Shown: in pieces, positions 8,481 through 17,198 of the stretch
Layout: the number at the start of each line of letters is the position of its first letter
Numbering within the stretch: position 1 is the first letter of the stretch
Source of the DNA: Acidobacteriota bacterium
GTDB taxonomy: Bacteria > Acidobacteriota > Terriglobia > Bryobacterales > Bryobacteraceae
Direction: 5' to 3'
Assembly (NCBI GenBank): GCA_003223115.1
Contig: QHXW01000256.1
Span: 1 to 35,705 of the forward strand
Length of the DNA stretch: 35,705 nt
Notes under the pieces: generated by a model
The model's database searches: none
Told to the model about the DNA's origin: nothing
Seen by the model: only the letters and a program-made list of their open reading frames with translations
Translations under genes and position numbers: made by a program

Positions 8481-9551
8481 ATGCGCATAGAGGCAATGTG
8501 GATTCCCGCGGTTGCTGCGGCGCTCGTGGCGCTCTGGGCCTCGCCCACGTCAGCCGCCGAGCTGCGGGTTAAGAGTACGCTTGACCAACGGCCGCGCAAG
8601 GTGATTGTCGGGACGACGATGCAGGCTTTCTGGGTTGAGTACCCAGGCCTCGAGAAGCGTCTGGAGCAACTGTCCGGACTGATCGATCGCTTGGCCGAGG
8701 AATCTGGGAAGAAGTTTGGCCGCGGCCTGGACCTCGCGATACTGCCCGAGATGGCGGTGACCGGAGAGCTTTCGGGCGATGTCGTGGGGCACTCGCTCCC
8801 GTTCGAAGGTCCCATGCGCGATACCTTTGTCCGCAAGGCGCGCGAACACCATTGCTACATTGTAGTTCCCACATACCTGCTGGACGATAAGGAAAAGAAG
8901 GTGTGTTCGAATGCGGCGATCCTGATTGGCCGTACGGGGAAGCTGGTGGGTATCTACCGGAAGGTGCACCTGGCGGTCCAAACGGGCAGCGACGCGCTCG
9001 AGGACGGTACAACCCCGGGCAAACAAGCGCCGGTGTTCAACTGCGACTTCGGCAAACTGGGCATTCAGATTTGTTTCGACATTGAGTTCGACGATGGATG
9101 GGCGGAACTGGCGCGCCAGGGCGCGGAGCTGGTGGCGTGGCCTACGCAATCGCCGCAAACCGCTCGGCCGGCGTTCCGCGCGATGCAGAATCGCTATTAC
9201 ATAGTCTCCAGTACGTGGCGCAACAATGCGTCGTTTTTTGAGCCGACCGGTAGGATTTTCGCGCAGATCAGGGATCCCGAGCACGTGCTGGTCGAGCAAT
9301 TCGATCTCAGCTATGCGATTCTGCCGTGGAGCTCGACGCTGCAACACGGAAAAGCGCTCCAGAAGAAGTACGGCGATAAAGTGGGCTTCCGCTACTACGA
9401 GGACGAGGACCGCGGAATGTTCTGGTCGAACGATCCGCGGGTGACGATCGGCGAGATGATCCGCTCACTCGGTCTGAACGAGCAAGCCGAGGAATTGCGC
9501 CGCATCCGGAAACTGTACGACAAAGCCGGCGTTCCCGAATATCAACATTAG
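8481..9551 (+). CDS. Exported carbon-nitrogen hydrolase (nitrilase superfamily)
   Basis: 356 residues with a signal peptide (MWIPAVAAALVALWASPTSAA; an internal ATG at 8496 is a possible alternative start). The nitrilase-superfamily triad is in order: Glu90 in LPEMAVTG, Lys161 in YRKVHL, Cys198 in GIQICFDIEFDDG. Members cleave amide, nitrile or carbamoyl C-N bonds through the Cys thiol. An exported form suggests extracytoplasmic amide hydrolysis. The next gene begins 10 bases after the stop and encodes an acetamidase/formamidase-type enzyme, also with a signal peptide, so the two probably form an operon for scavenging amide nitrogen (inference). Confidence 0.88.
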   Translation: MRIEAMWIPAVAAALVALWASPTSAAELRVKSTLDQRPRKVIVGTTMQAFWVEYPGLEKRLEQLSGLIDRLAEESGKKFGRGLDLAILPEMAVTGELSGDVVGHSLPFEGPMRDTFVRKAREHHCYIVVPTYLLDDKEKKVCSNAAILIGRTGKLVGIYRKVHLAVQTGSDALEDGTTPGKQAPVFNCDFGKLGIQICFDIEFDDGWAELARQGAELVAWPTQSPQTARPAFRAMQNRYYIVSSTWRNNASFFEPTGRIFAQIRDPEHVLVEQFDLSYAILPWSSTLQHGKALQKKYGDKVGFRYYEDEDRGMFWSNDPRVTIGEMIRSLGLNEQAEELRRIRKLYDKAGVPEYQH

Positions 9552-9561
9552 GAGATCTCTC

Positions 9562-10623
9562 ATGAACGGCTCACTCAGAGGTTGGAGCGTCATGGCACGC
9601 GCGGCGGCTGCGGCAATGAATCACTGTCATGGCGCGGCAGTTTTGGTCGTGGTGCTGGGGACAGTCCCCCTGCTCGCGCAGCACGTGGTGCGCGTGACGC
9701 CCGCCACTGTGCAATGGGGCCACTTCGACGCGGATGGCAAACCCGTGCTCGCGGTGAAATCCGGCGAAGTGGTCACGATGGACACGATTTGCGGCGTCCC
9801 CGACATGCTGGAGCGGCTGGGCGCGGCGACCGACGAGCCGATTCGCGAGATGAAGCAGATGTACGCCGAGATCAAGGACAGAGGCCCGGGGCCGCACTTT
9901 CTCACCGGACCCGTCGCGATTGATGGCGCAATGCCTGGCGATGTGCTGGAGGTGGAGATTCTGGATATCCGGCTGCGTTCTCCTTATGGATGGATGATGA
10001 TTGAGCCGGACGCCGGAGAGTTGCCGGAAGAGTTCCCGTATCTGCGGGAGAAGCTGGTGCCTTTGGATGAGCGCAGCAAGACGGCTGAATTCTCACCGCG
10101 GATCCACATTCCGGTTCGTCCTTTTTTTGGTAATTTGGGTGTGGCTCCGCCCGAAGGACGTTTGAACAGCGCGCCACCGTCTTACAACGCAGGCAACCTG
10201 GACAACAAATGGCTGGTCGCCGGCACCAAAGTGTACATCCCGGTGCAGGTGCCCGGGGCATTGTTTTCGGTTGGGGACGGACACGCCGCGCAGGGCGACG
10301 GCGAAGTCTGCATCACGGCGATTGAAACGAACTTGACCGGCGTATTTCGCTTCACGGTGCGGAAGGACATGAAGCTGCGCTGGCCGCGAGCCGAGACGCC
10401 TACGCACTTCATCACCATGGGACTGCATCCAAACTTGGACGAAGCTGCGCGCCGCGCCACCAAGGAAATGATTGACTATCTGATGACGGAGCGTGGCCTC
10501 ACCCGGGACGACGCCTATATGCTGATCAGCGCCGGCGTGGACCTGCACGTGACGCAGGTGGTGGATGGCACAAAAGGCGTGCACGCGACGTTGCCGAAAG
10601 CGATCTTCACAACGGCGCAGTAG
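9562..10623 (+). CDS. Acetamidase/formamidase family protein, exported
   Basis: 353 residues, start chosen by AGGAG seven bases upstream of the ATG. A hydrophobic segment (HGAAVLVVVLGTVPLLAQ) at about residues 24-41 is the signal. The body matches the FmdA/AmdA fold: TVQWGHFDADGKPVLAVKSG, GPHFLTGPVAIDGAMPGDVL, SVGDGHAAQGDGEVC and the C-terminal YMLISAGVDLHVTQVVDG. The GDGHAAQGDGE segment lies at the active site in this family. It would hydrolyse short amides to acid and ammonia. Most acetamidases are cytosolic, so the signal peptide, and its pairing with the exported nitrilase-type hydrolase, is the notable point. Confidence 0.88.
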   Translation: MNGSLRGWSVMARAAAAAMNHCHGAAVLVVVLGTVPLLAQHVVRVTPATVQWGHFDADGKPVLAVKSGEVVTMDTICGVPDMLERLGAATDEPIREMKQMYAEIKDRGPGPHFLTGPVAIDGAMPGDVLEVEILDIRLRSPYGWMMIEPDAGELPEEFPYLREKLVPLDERSKTAEFSPRIHIPVRPFFGNLGVAPPEGRLNSAPPSYNAGNLDNKWLVAGTKVYIPVQVPGALFSVGDGHAAQGDGEVCITAIETNLTGVFRFTVRKDMKLRWPRAETPTHFITMGLHPNLDEAARRATKEMIDYLMTERGLTRDDAYMLISAGVDLHVTQVVDGTKGVHATLPKAIFTTAQ

Positions 10624-10654
10624 ATCGCGCAGCGGACGTCTCAAGCAAGGCCCA

Positions 10655-11629
10655 TTAATCGCCGAGCTTCAGCTCTTTTCGCGCGGCGGGAGAGATCGCA
10701 GTACCGTCGACATCGAGATACCGGAGCTTTTGCAAAGCTCTTAAGTAAGGCACCGCGGCGTCATCCACCCGCGCGTCCTTCCATAGCATCAGCTTCTCGA
10801 GTTTCTCGAGGCCAGCGAGTGCTTCCAGGCCTTTGGTTGAAATCTGCGTTTCACTCAGATCGAGCGAGCGAAGATCAGTTAGCGCGCGCAACTTTTCAAG
10901 CCCCAGGTCCGTGATCTTGGTCTCCGCGAGGTTCAATTCTTCCAGATGCCGCAAGGTCCTGATGGCGTCTAAACCTTCATCGGTGACGGAAGCCGACCAA
11001 AGACCGGAATCGGTGCGCTGTTTTCCGTGCAGGTCCAGGCGGCGCAGGTTCGGCAAGAGCTTCAAAAGCTGCAAGCCTGAATCGCTGATCTTATTGCCGC
11101 CGATGGCGAGATCGGTGAGGAGATTCAGAGCCGACAGACGATCGACACCGTTGTTGGTGACCTGGGTAAAACCGACATCCAGAGCGTGCAGGCTCGTAAG
11201 ACCCGCGATGTATTCGAGCGCGGTGTCGGTGATCTTGGTGCCGCGCAGGTTGAGCCGCTCGAGCTTCGGCCAATGCTTCAACGGAGCCAGGCCGTTATCG
11301 GTGATGTGCTCGGCATAATCGAGATTCAAATCAGTGATGCCGGTGAGCGGCGCCAGGTGCTCCATGCCTAGATCGGTAATGTGAGTCAGCGAAAGATCCA
11401 GCCGGGTCAGGTTCGGCAAAGCGGCCAGACGGCCCAGGTCGCCATCAGTAAGCCAGGCCGTCCGCAGATTCACCGCCGTGATGTGACCGGAAGCGTCGCG
11501 CGCGATTCTTCCGCCTTGGCCGGAGACCCACGCGGCGAATTCTGATTCATTTGCATCCGTGGCGAAAGCGCGTGGAGTCGTCGCCAGAAGCAGGCAAGCG
11601 ACGGTCAATATGTAAAGAGTGGAGCCCAT
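10655..11629 (-). CDS. Secreted leucine-rich repeat protein (short)
   Basis: Start taken at the ATG at 11629, two bases after the stop of the upstream LRR gene, because it gives a clean signal peptide (YILTVACLLLATTPRAFA); longer starts would overlap that gene. The mature protein begins with AAWVSGQGGRIARD, the same header motif as in both halves of its neighbour. About ten repeats of roughly 24 residues follow, with the pattern L-x-x-L-x-L-x-x-T-x-I-T-D-x-G-L. This regular LRR type forms a curved solenoid for protein binding. No enzymatic domain is visible; the partner is unknown. It is co-transcribed with the longer LRR protein. Confidence 0.85.
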   Translation of the reverse strand: MGSTLYILTVACLLLATTPRAFATDANESEFAAWVSGQGGRIARDASGHITAVNLRTAWLTDGDLGRLAALPNLTRLDLSLTHITDLGMEHLAPLTGITDLNLDYAEHITDNGLAPLKHWPKLERLNLRGTKITDTALEYIAGLTSLHALDVGFTQVTNNGVDRLSALNLLTDLAIGGNKISDSGLQLLKLLPNLRRLDLHGKQRTDSGLWSASVTDEGLDAIRTLRHLEELNLAETKITDLGLEKLRALTDLRSLDLSETQISTKGLEALAGLEKLEKLMLWKDARVDDAAVPYLRALQKLRYLDVDGTAISPAARKELKLGD

Positions 11630-11631
11630 CT

Positions 11632-13623
11632 CTAGCTGCCCCTCCGGTTGGGCAGACTCGAGTCGCGATCCCACACGATGTCGCAGCCGGGCAGCGACTG
11701 CTTCAAGGCCTTGTAGCCGGTTTCGGTGACGAGGGTGTGATAGAGATTGAGAATGCGCAGCGTGGGCATGTTCTTCAACTGCTCGATGCCGGTGTCCGTG
11801 ATGCCGGCGCTGTCCAACCGCAGTTCGATCAGCGGCAGCGATTTCAAGTAGGCCAGCCCGTGATCGGTCACCTCGGTGTAATCCAGGTCGAGCCGCACCA
11901 GCTTGCTGAGCCCGGCCAACCCCTCGAGCGCGGCGTCATTCACCCTGGTTCGCACCAGATCCAACGCCGTAAGATCTTTCAGCGCCTCCAGGCTCTTCAA
12001 TCCCTTGACGGTGAACCGGCTGTAATTGAGCCCGAGCCGGCGCAGGCCCGTGAGAGACGCGAGCTCATCGAGACCACGATCGCCGATGTCGGCTCCGGTG
12101 AGATCGAGGTGTTCCAGCTTAGATAGCTCTTTCAAATGCCCAAGGCCGGCGTCGGTGACGTCCGTGTAGCTCAAGTTTAAGCTACGGATGTTCGGAAGCT
12201 TCGCAAGAAACTCGAGGCCGGAGTTGTTGATCGCGGCGCCTGCCACATCCAATTCTTCAAGCGCTGGCAGCTCATGGAGTGACGCAAGGTCGCGGCCCCG
12301 GATCAATGTGTAGGCCAGACTCAAGCGGCGTAGGCTCTGGAGACTCGCGAGCTGCGCCACGCCAGTTCCGGAAACAGTTGTGTTGTTCAGGCTCAGCTCG
12401 CGCAATCCAGTGAGCCCGCTCAGATGCTTCAAGCCGGCATCGCTGATCTCGGTGGCGTTCAGGTTGAGCTCTTTGAGATCGGCCAGGCGCGCGAGTTTTT
12501 CCAACTGCGCGTCTGTCACTGCCGTTGCGGCCAGCGAAATCTCACGAATGCCGCCGTCGCAAACGGTGATCCGCCCACCCATGGCGCGCACCCAATCCGC
12601 AACGTTCATCTTGGCGTCAGTGGCTGCTCGAGGAGCCGCAATAGAAGCCGGGCCGACATGAGCGATGTGACAGCCAGGCAGGGCACGCACGAGCATTTGG
12701 ATCCCGGCGCCTGTGACACGCGTGTAACGCAGATCAAGCGATTTCAAGTGCGGCAGCATCTTCAAGCGCTCGAGCCCGGCATTGGTGATTTGGCTGCGGT
12801 AGAGGTTCAATTCCTCAAGCTGCTGCATGCCGCCGAGCGCTTCGAGTCCTGCATCGGTTGCATCCGAGCCGAGCAAGTTCAATTTGCGCAGCGCAGTGAG
12901 ATTCTTCAAGTGTGCGAGACCGCCGTCTGTAATCCGCAGGCCGTAAAGATCCAGCTCCGTCAGGCTGGCGAGGTCCGCCAGAGCCTTTAGACCGGCATCG
13001 GTTACGAGCGTGTTGCGCAGATACAGTTTCGAAAGCTTCGCCATACGCGTGAGCGACTGGATGCCGGCATCGCCGAAGGGCGTCTCACTGAGATCGAGGT
13101 ACCGTAAGTTGACGAATGCGGCGAGGCTCGGGCCCTTCACTTGGGTCTGGGCCAGGCGGAGCTCCTGCACGTTCGTCAGCGCCGTTAAACGCGCCAGGCC
13201 CTTATCCTGCACATTGATGTTGGAAAGAAAGTGCGTGCTGAAGTGCAGCTTCTCGAGCTGCGTGAGATGGGCCAGATGATCAAAAGCGTCGTTCGCGTCT
13301 AGCTTGCTGCCGGAATACGGGTCCCACATGGGACCGGGCAGGAACAACTCGCGAAGGTGATGGAGGTCTTTCACCTTCTCCAACTCCTTGGGCTCGACCA
13401 GCGTACCGACCAGGTTGATGCCTTCGATCTGGAAATCGCCACGCGGCAGATCCGCCAGATCGCTGATCGGCTGTGAGTGGCCCAGGAGCGTGACGGACCC
13501 GCCGAGACGCAGGACCCACTCGGCCGCCTGATGGTCTGGCGTTTGAGCGGCAGGGGCATCGCCGGGTGGCGCCGCGAGCACTCGAACTAAAGCCGCCAGC
13601 AGGAATGGGATGAGCAGTTTCAC
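11632..13623 (-). CDS. Secreted leucine-rich repeat protein with two tandem modules
   Basis: 663 residues from a GTG at 13623 with a signal peptide (MKLLIPFLLAALVRVLA). The protein consists of two related halves. Each begins with a WV-x4-GG header (AEWVLRLGGSVTL near residue 36 and ADWVRAMGGRITV near 343), continues with 8-11 LRRs of about 24 residues (T-x-V-T-D-A-G-L pattern), and ends with an LPGC cap (VRALPGCHIAHV and KQSLPGCDIVWD). The single-module LRR gene downstream has the same header, so the pair holds three related modules. Function is unknown; an extracytoplasmic binding role is likely. Confidence 0.85.
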   Translation of the reverse strand: MKLLIPFLLAALVRVLAAPPGDAPAAQTPDHQAAEWVLRLGGSVTLLGHSQPISDLADLPRGDFQIEGINLVGTLVEPKELEKVKDLHHLRELFLPGPMWDPYSGSKLDANDAFDHLAHLTQLEKLHFSTHFLSNINVQDKGLARLTALTNVQELRLAQTQVKGPSLAAFVNLRYLDLSETPFGDAGIQSLTRMAKLSKLYLRNTLVTDAGLKALADLASLTELDLYGLRITDGGLAHLKNLTALRKLNLLGSDATDAGLEALGGMQQLEELNLYRSQITNAGLERLKMLPHLKSLDLRYTRVTGAGIQMLVRALPGCHIAHVGPASIAAPRAATDAKMNVADWVRAMGGRITVCDGGIREISLAATAVTDAQLEKLARLADLKELNLNATEISDAGLKHLSGLTGLRELSLNNTTVSGTGVAQLASLQSLRRLSLAYTLIRGRDLASLHELPALEELDVAGAAINNSGLEFLAKLPNIRSLNLSYTDVTDAGLGHLKELSKLEHLDLTGADIGDRGLDELASLTGLRRLGLNYSRFTVKGLKSLEALKDLTALDLVRTRVNDAALEGLAGLSKLVRLDLDYTEVTDHGLAYLKSLPLIELRLDSAGITDTGIEQLKNMPTLRILNLYHTLVTETGYKALKQSLPGCDIVWDRDSSLPNRRGS

Positions 13624-13652
13624 TTCGTATCTATTATGTTATTATCTGAGGC

Positions 13653-14009
13653 ATGCCGAGTGGCTACATTCCCATCTTCATTTTTCTGGTGATCGCTATC
13701 CTATTCCCCGTGGCCACCATCATTGTGGCCAAGCTGATCCGGCCGTCCGCGCCTTTTCTGGCAAAACTCGAGGCGTATGAATGCGGCATCAAGGCAGCAT
13801 CGGACTCCCGCGGCCGCTACACCGTGCGTTTCTACATTATCGCAATCCTGTTCGTCATCTTCGACGTGGAGACTATTTTCCTGTTTCCGTGGGCAGTCAA
13901 GTATCGGACTCTCGGCTGGTTTGGCGTAGCCGAGGTGTTCGTTTTCCTCGCAATCCTGGTGGTTGGATACCTCTGGTCGTACAGAAAAGGCGCGCTGGAT
14001 TGGGTGTAG
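13653..14009 (+). CDS. nuoA: NADH-quinone oxidoreductase subunit A
   Basis: 118 residues with three membrane segments, the normal size for NuoA. Diagnostic text is KLEAYECGIKAASDSRGRYTVRFY, where the E-x-Y-E-C-G loop with its conserved Cys takes part in quinone-site movement, and ILFVIFDVETIFLFPWAV in helix 2. It is part of the membrane arm of complex I. No nuoB or other nuo gene follows: the next gene is convergent. It starts only 29 bases from the divergent LRR gene, so its promoter must overlap that gene's 5' region. Confidence 0.95.
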   Translation: MPSGYIPIFIFLVIAILFPVATIIVAKLIRPSAPFLAKLEAYECGIKAASDSRGRYTVRFYIIAILFVIFDVETIFLFPWAVKYRTLGWFGVAEVFVFLAILVVGYLWSYRKGALDWV

Positions 14010-14056
14010 AGCAGCGGCCCGAACAGCCTTTCCCTGCCAAGGCAGTCGTCGGCTTT

Positions 14057-15322
14057 TTATGCGCGGATCAGCTTTTCCATGGCCGTGGCGAAGATGTCGA
14101 TTTCGCGCGTCGTCGTATAAACGTTAGGTGTCACGCGCAGACCTTCGAAATCCTTGTGTAGGATGGCTACTACCAGGATACGGTGCTGCTTCCAAAGGTC
14201 GTCGGCCAGTTCGGCCGCTTTCTTACCTTCCACGGAAACCAGCGACAGGCCGCAGCTTTGTTCGGGATCGGGGCTGGTTCTGATCTTCACATTCGGAAAA
14301 CGGGTGAGCCGTTCCCACCACAAGCTGCGCAGATAGCGCAGGCGCGCGGCCTTTCGCTCGGCCCCGATGGATTCATGAAACATCAGCGCTTCGGCAATGG
14401 CGTTGTGATTGGCGGCGGGGTGCGTGCCGATCTCTTCGAACTTACGGATATTGCCGTTCATGCTGGGCGGTGCGGCCATGAGCGGCCAGATCTGCTCGAT
14501 CTTGGATTTGCGCACGTAGAGAAATCCGGTGCCATGGGGCGCGAGCAGCCATTTGTGAAGGCTGGTTCCATAGTAATCGCAATCCAGATCTTCATGTTTG
14601 AACGGAAAATGCCCGTAGGCGTGTGCACCGTCAACAATGGCCTCTATGCCTCGTGAGCGGGCCATCTGGCAAATCTTCTTCACTGGGAATATTTGCCCGG
14701 TGAGGTTTGTGATGTGGCAGAAGTGGATGACTTTGGTTCGCGGCGTAACGGCGCGTTCGAAACGCCGGTACAGGTCATCCAGGGAGGGCGGAGGCGTGGG
14801 GAACGAAATCATCCGCAGCTTGATGCCGCCGCGGCGTTCGCGCTGCTGCCAGGTGGTGATCATGCGCGGATAGTCCTGATCGGTGGTGAGGACTTCGTCG
14901 CCCGGCTTCAGTTCGAGGCCCATCTGCACGATTTCGAGCGCTTCGGACGCGTTGCGCGTGATGGCCATCTCTTCGGGATCGCAGCCAAAGCTCGCGGCCA
15001 GGCGCGCGCGCACGCTTTCGATCTCAGGCTCGAGGACTGTCCACAGGCTGTACGCCGGCGCCAGATTGCTGAACTCGAGCTGACGGCGCATGGCGTCCTG
15101 CACGATTTTGGGTGAAGGACATACACCGCCATTATTCAGATTGATGATGTTGCGATCGACCGTGAACGCCTGCTGGATTTCTCGCCAGAAATCCTCATCG
15201 CGAGCCGAGGCCTCAGCCGTTTGATGATTGATGGTTGCGGCGGCGGCCTGTGCCATGTGAATGGAATCGGCTTTGAGCGCGGCGAATCCCGCAGCGGCTC
15301 TCAGAAAATTTCGGCGATGCAT
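14057..15322 (-). CDS. Class V aminotransferase, Tat-exported (isopenicillin N epimerase-like)
   Basis: 421 residues. The N terminus MHRRNFLRAAAGFAALKA is a twin-arginine-type signal. The PLP fold is shown by NLNNGGVCPSP, ITRNASEALEIVQMGL (phosphate-binding turn), GIEAIVDGAHAYGHFPF (the Asp that contacts the pyridine ring) and TSLHKWLLAPHGTGFLY, where the Lys of HKW is the expected Schiff-base residue. It resembles isopenicillin N epimerase/cysteine desulfurase-like enzymes of fold type I. The substrate is not predictable. It follows the sulfatase-like gene on the same strand with a 58-base gap and may share its transcript. Confidence 0.88.
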   Translation of the reverse strand: MHRRNFLRAAAGFAALKADSIHMAQAAAATINHQTAEASARDEDFWREIQQAFTVDRNIINLNNGGVCPSPKIVQDAMRRQLEFSNLAPAYSLWTVLEPEIESVRARLAASFGCDPEEMAITRNASEALEIVQMGLELKPGDEVLTTDQDYPRMITTWQQRERRGGIKLRMISFPTPPPSLDDLYRRFERAVTPRTKVIHFCHITNLTGQIFPVKKICQMARSRGIEAIVDGAHAYGHFPFKHEDLDCDYYGTSLHKWLLAPHGTGFLYVRKSKIEQIWPLMAAPPSMNGNIRKFEEIGTHPAANHNAIAEALMFHESIGAERKAARLRYLRSLWWERLTRFPNVKIRTSPDPEQSCGLSLVSVEGKKAAELADDLWKQHRILVVAILHKDFEGLRVTPNVYTTTREIDIFATAMEKLIRA

Positions 15323-15380
15323 GCGTCACGCTCCTATCCGCGCGGCTTGCCCCGCGGGCGTCGTTAGTCCCTGCCCGGGT

Positions 15381-16766
15381 TCAGACGCTAGTGGTCTTGC
15401 GCCAGGCTTCAAGCGACCGAACCAGATCACGCTGCTCCAGCAAGTATTTCTGGTTCTCATACTGGTTCACCTTCTCGCCAGGATCGTCAGCGAGATCATA
15501 AAATTCATTCGGGCCTGCGCCCTCGTTGCGCAGAACCAGTTTAAAGCGGGTGTCTCGGGTCATTTCCGTGTTGCGGTAGTGCCCGAAGATCAACTTACGC
15601 CAGCGCCATTTTTTAGGCAAGGGCTTATTCAGGGCCATCGGGAGATAACTGCGTCCGCAGAGATTGCGCCCGGGTGGCGGCGACAGCTCCAGAAGCTCGC
15701 AAAGCGTCGGCATGAAATCATAGGAACTCACCACCTCCGGCCGCACGCTCTGAGCCGGAATGCGCCCCAACCAGCGCCAGATCATCGGCGTGGCGAGCAC
15801 TTCATCGTACATGTTGATGGGGTTGGACGCGAGCCCGCCACCCCAGAGGCCATGGCGGCCGAAGAGCGATCCGCTGGCGCTCGAGACGATGATCAGCGTG
15901 CGTTCCTGGAGGCCCCGTGCGTTTAGTTTCGCCAGCAGCGCTGGAATCTGATCGTCCAGCGCCGTGACGGACGCCGCTACTTTACGAAGGTTCTCGACCG
16001 TACTTGTCAGATATTCCTTGCCTCGAAGCGCATTTGAAGCTGGATGCTCCCAGCCCGTGGTTTCGAAATTCGTCTGCGAGTACATCTGGTAGTAGCGCGC
16101 GGGGTGCCCTTCGTAAGGTGCGTGAGGATTGAGATAACCGAGGGTGAGAAAAAATGGTTTACCGGGAGTTTGTTTGTCCAGAAATTCGCCGGCTTTCGCG
16201 GTGGCCAGCTCCGTTAGATAGCCCTTCTCCTGGACCACCTGTCCGTTCCAGTTCATGCTCGGATTGTCATATGCGGTCGGACCGGAGAGCGCATTGGTGT
16301 ACCAGAATCGGAAGCCATGCTGCGGCTGCTGGTTGTCACCCATGTGCCATTTTCCCGCGTAGCCGCACTCGTAACCCGCGGCGGCAAGAAGATCGGAGAG
16401 CATGGTCTCGTTCTTGAAAGATGCGGGCGGCGCCGCCTGACCCTGGGGAGGGTTTTCAATGGGCTCACCGGTCAGGAAGTCCTGAATTCCATGCTGTCGT
16501 GGAACGCGGCCGGTGAACAGAGTCGCGCAACTAGGGGAACTGGCCGGCGTGCACACGAAATGATTTTGAAAGCGGACGCCAGACTGAGAAAGCTGATCGA
16601 TGTTGGGCGTACGGACTTCCTTGTTGCCGTTGACGCCGAGCATCCAGAAAGGCAGACCGTCGGCTAGGATGAGTAGAACGTTCGGACGCTCCGGCGGGCG
16701 TTCCTTACGCGCCAGAACCGGAGCCGCCAGGCCGCCGAAAATAAGAGATCTGCGGGTCAAATTCAT
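15381..16766 (-). CDS. Sulfatase-fold protein with degenerate active site, Tat-exported
   Basis: 461 residues from the ATG at 16766, chosen because it puts the Tat motif TRRSLIFGG at the N terminus. The overall fold is clear: RPNVLLILADG, TPNIDQLSQSGVRFQNHF, TGRVPRQHGIQDFL, GYAGKWHMGD and YDFMPTLCELL. The catalytic signature C-x-P-x-R reads S76-S-P-S-C80, so both the formylglycine residue and the Arg are replaced. The usual Asp-Asp after the first strand is D36-G37. The usual S-D-H/N-G metal site near the C terminus is SSASGSLFGRHGLWGGG, lacking the Asp and the Lys. The frame is undamaged, so this looks like a pseudoenzyme or a changed activity rather than a pseudogene. Confidence 0.82.
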   Translation of the reverse strand: MNLTRRSLIFGGLAAPVLARKERPPERPNVLLILADGLPFWMLGVNGNKEVRTPNIDQLSQSGVRFQNHFVCTPASSPSCATLFTGRVPRQHGIQDFLTGEPIENPPQGQAAPPASFKNETMLSDLLAAAGYECGYAGKWHMGDNQQPQHGFRFWYTNALSGPTAYDNPSMNWNGQVVQEKGYLTELATAKAGEFLDKQTPGKPFFLTLGYLNPHAPYEGHPARYYQMYSQTNFETTGWEHPASNALRGKEYLTSTVENLRKVAASVTALDDQIPALLAKLNARGLQERTLIIVSSASGSLFGRHGLWGGGLASNPINMYDEVLATPMIWRWLGRIPAQSVRPEVVSSYDFMPTLCELLELSPPPGRNLCGRSYLPMALNKPLPKKWRWRKLIFGHYRNTEMTRDTRFKLVLRNEGAGPNEFYDLADDPGEKVNQYENQKYLLEQRDLVRSLEAWRKTTSV

Positions 16767-16864
16767 AGAAGGCAAACTCCATGATGCCACACGCGCTTTT
16801 GACGGATTGCGGTGCGCGCCCGGCGTGGGGCGTTCTCAGCTCACGCACGATCGAAAACTGAGCG

Positions 16865-16891
16865 ATGCAGCAGATGCAGCAGATGCAGCAG
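16865..16891. repeat. Three perfect 9-bp tandem copies (ATGCAGCAG)
   Basis: Three perfect copies lie between the divergent sulfatase-like gene and the tRNA. The last copy runs into a hairpin at 16886-16905 (CAGCAGC, six-base loop, GCTGCTG) with no T-run after it. It may be a small unstable microsatellite; no function is claimed. Confidence 0.8.
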
Positions 16892-16923
16892 CGCTTTTGC
16901 TGCTGGATCATTCCGGCGTTTGC

Positions 16924-16929
16924 TAAAAT
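16924..16929 (+). promoter_or_regulatory. Possible -10 element of the tRNA gene (GCTAAAAT)
   Basis: TAAAAT preceded by GC lies 28 bases before the tRNA. The same GCTAAAAT text precedes secA (24,224-24,231) and hicB (30,298-30,305), each shortly before the gene. No good -35 is seen at any of them, so this is a weak call. Confidence 0.3.
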
Positions 16930-16957
16930 CGAACTAACGTTTGGTTCCCTCTAAATT

Positions 16958-17034
16958 GGCGGTGTAGCTCAGGTGGTTAGAGCGAGGGTCTCATAATCCC
17001 TAGGTCCGCGGTTCGAGTCCGCGCGCCGCCACCA
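16958..17034 (+). tRNA. tRNA with anticodon CAT (elongator Met, or Ile2)
   Basis: A 77-base cloverleaf including an encoded CCA. The acceptor stem is GGCGGTG paired with CGCCGCC (one T-G pair). The D stem is GCTC/GAGC. The anticodon stem AGGGT/TCCCT encloses the loop CTCATAA, with CAT at the anticodon and one T-T mismatch at the base of the loop. The T arm is CGCGG-TTCGAGT-CCGCG. The first base pair is G-C rather than the C-A mismatch of initiator tRNA, so it is not fMet. Elongator Met and lysidine-modified Ile2 cannot be separated by eye. Confidence 0.95.
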
Positions 17035-17198
17035 ACTTCTGTCCGGGCAGCACAACGCATGCGGCATCTCAACGCCGCTGAGAGCCGACCCATAAGACAG
17101 CGGTGCGTTGTGTAAGGTAACGCACGCTTTGCGACTGAGTATTGCCTGTGCTCGCCGGATAGGTTATGCTTACGGTCAAGCTACAAAGGAGGCGCATT

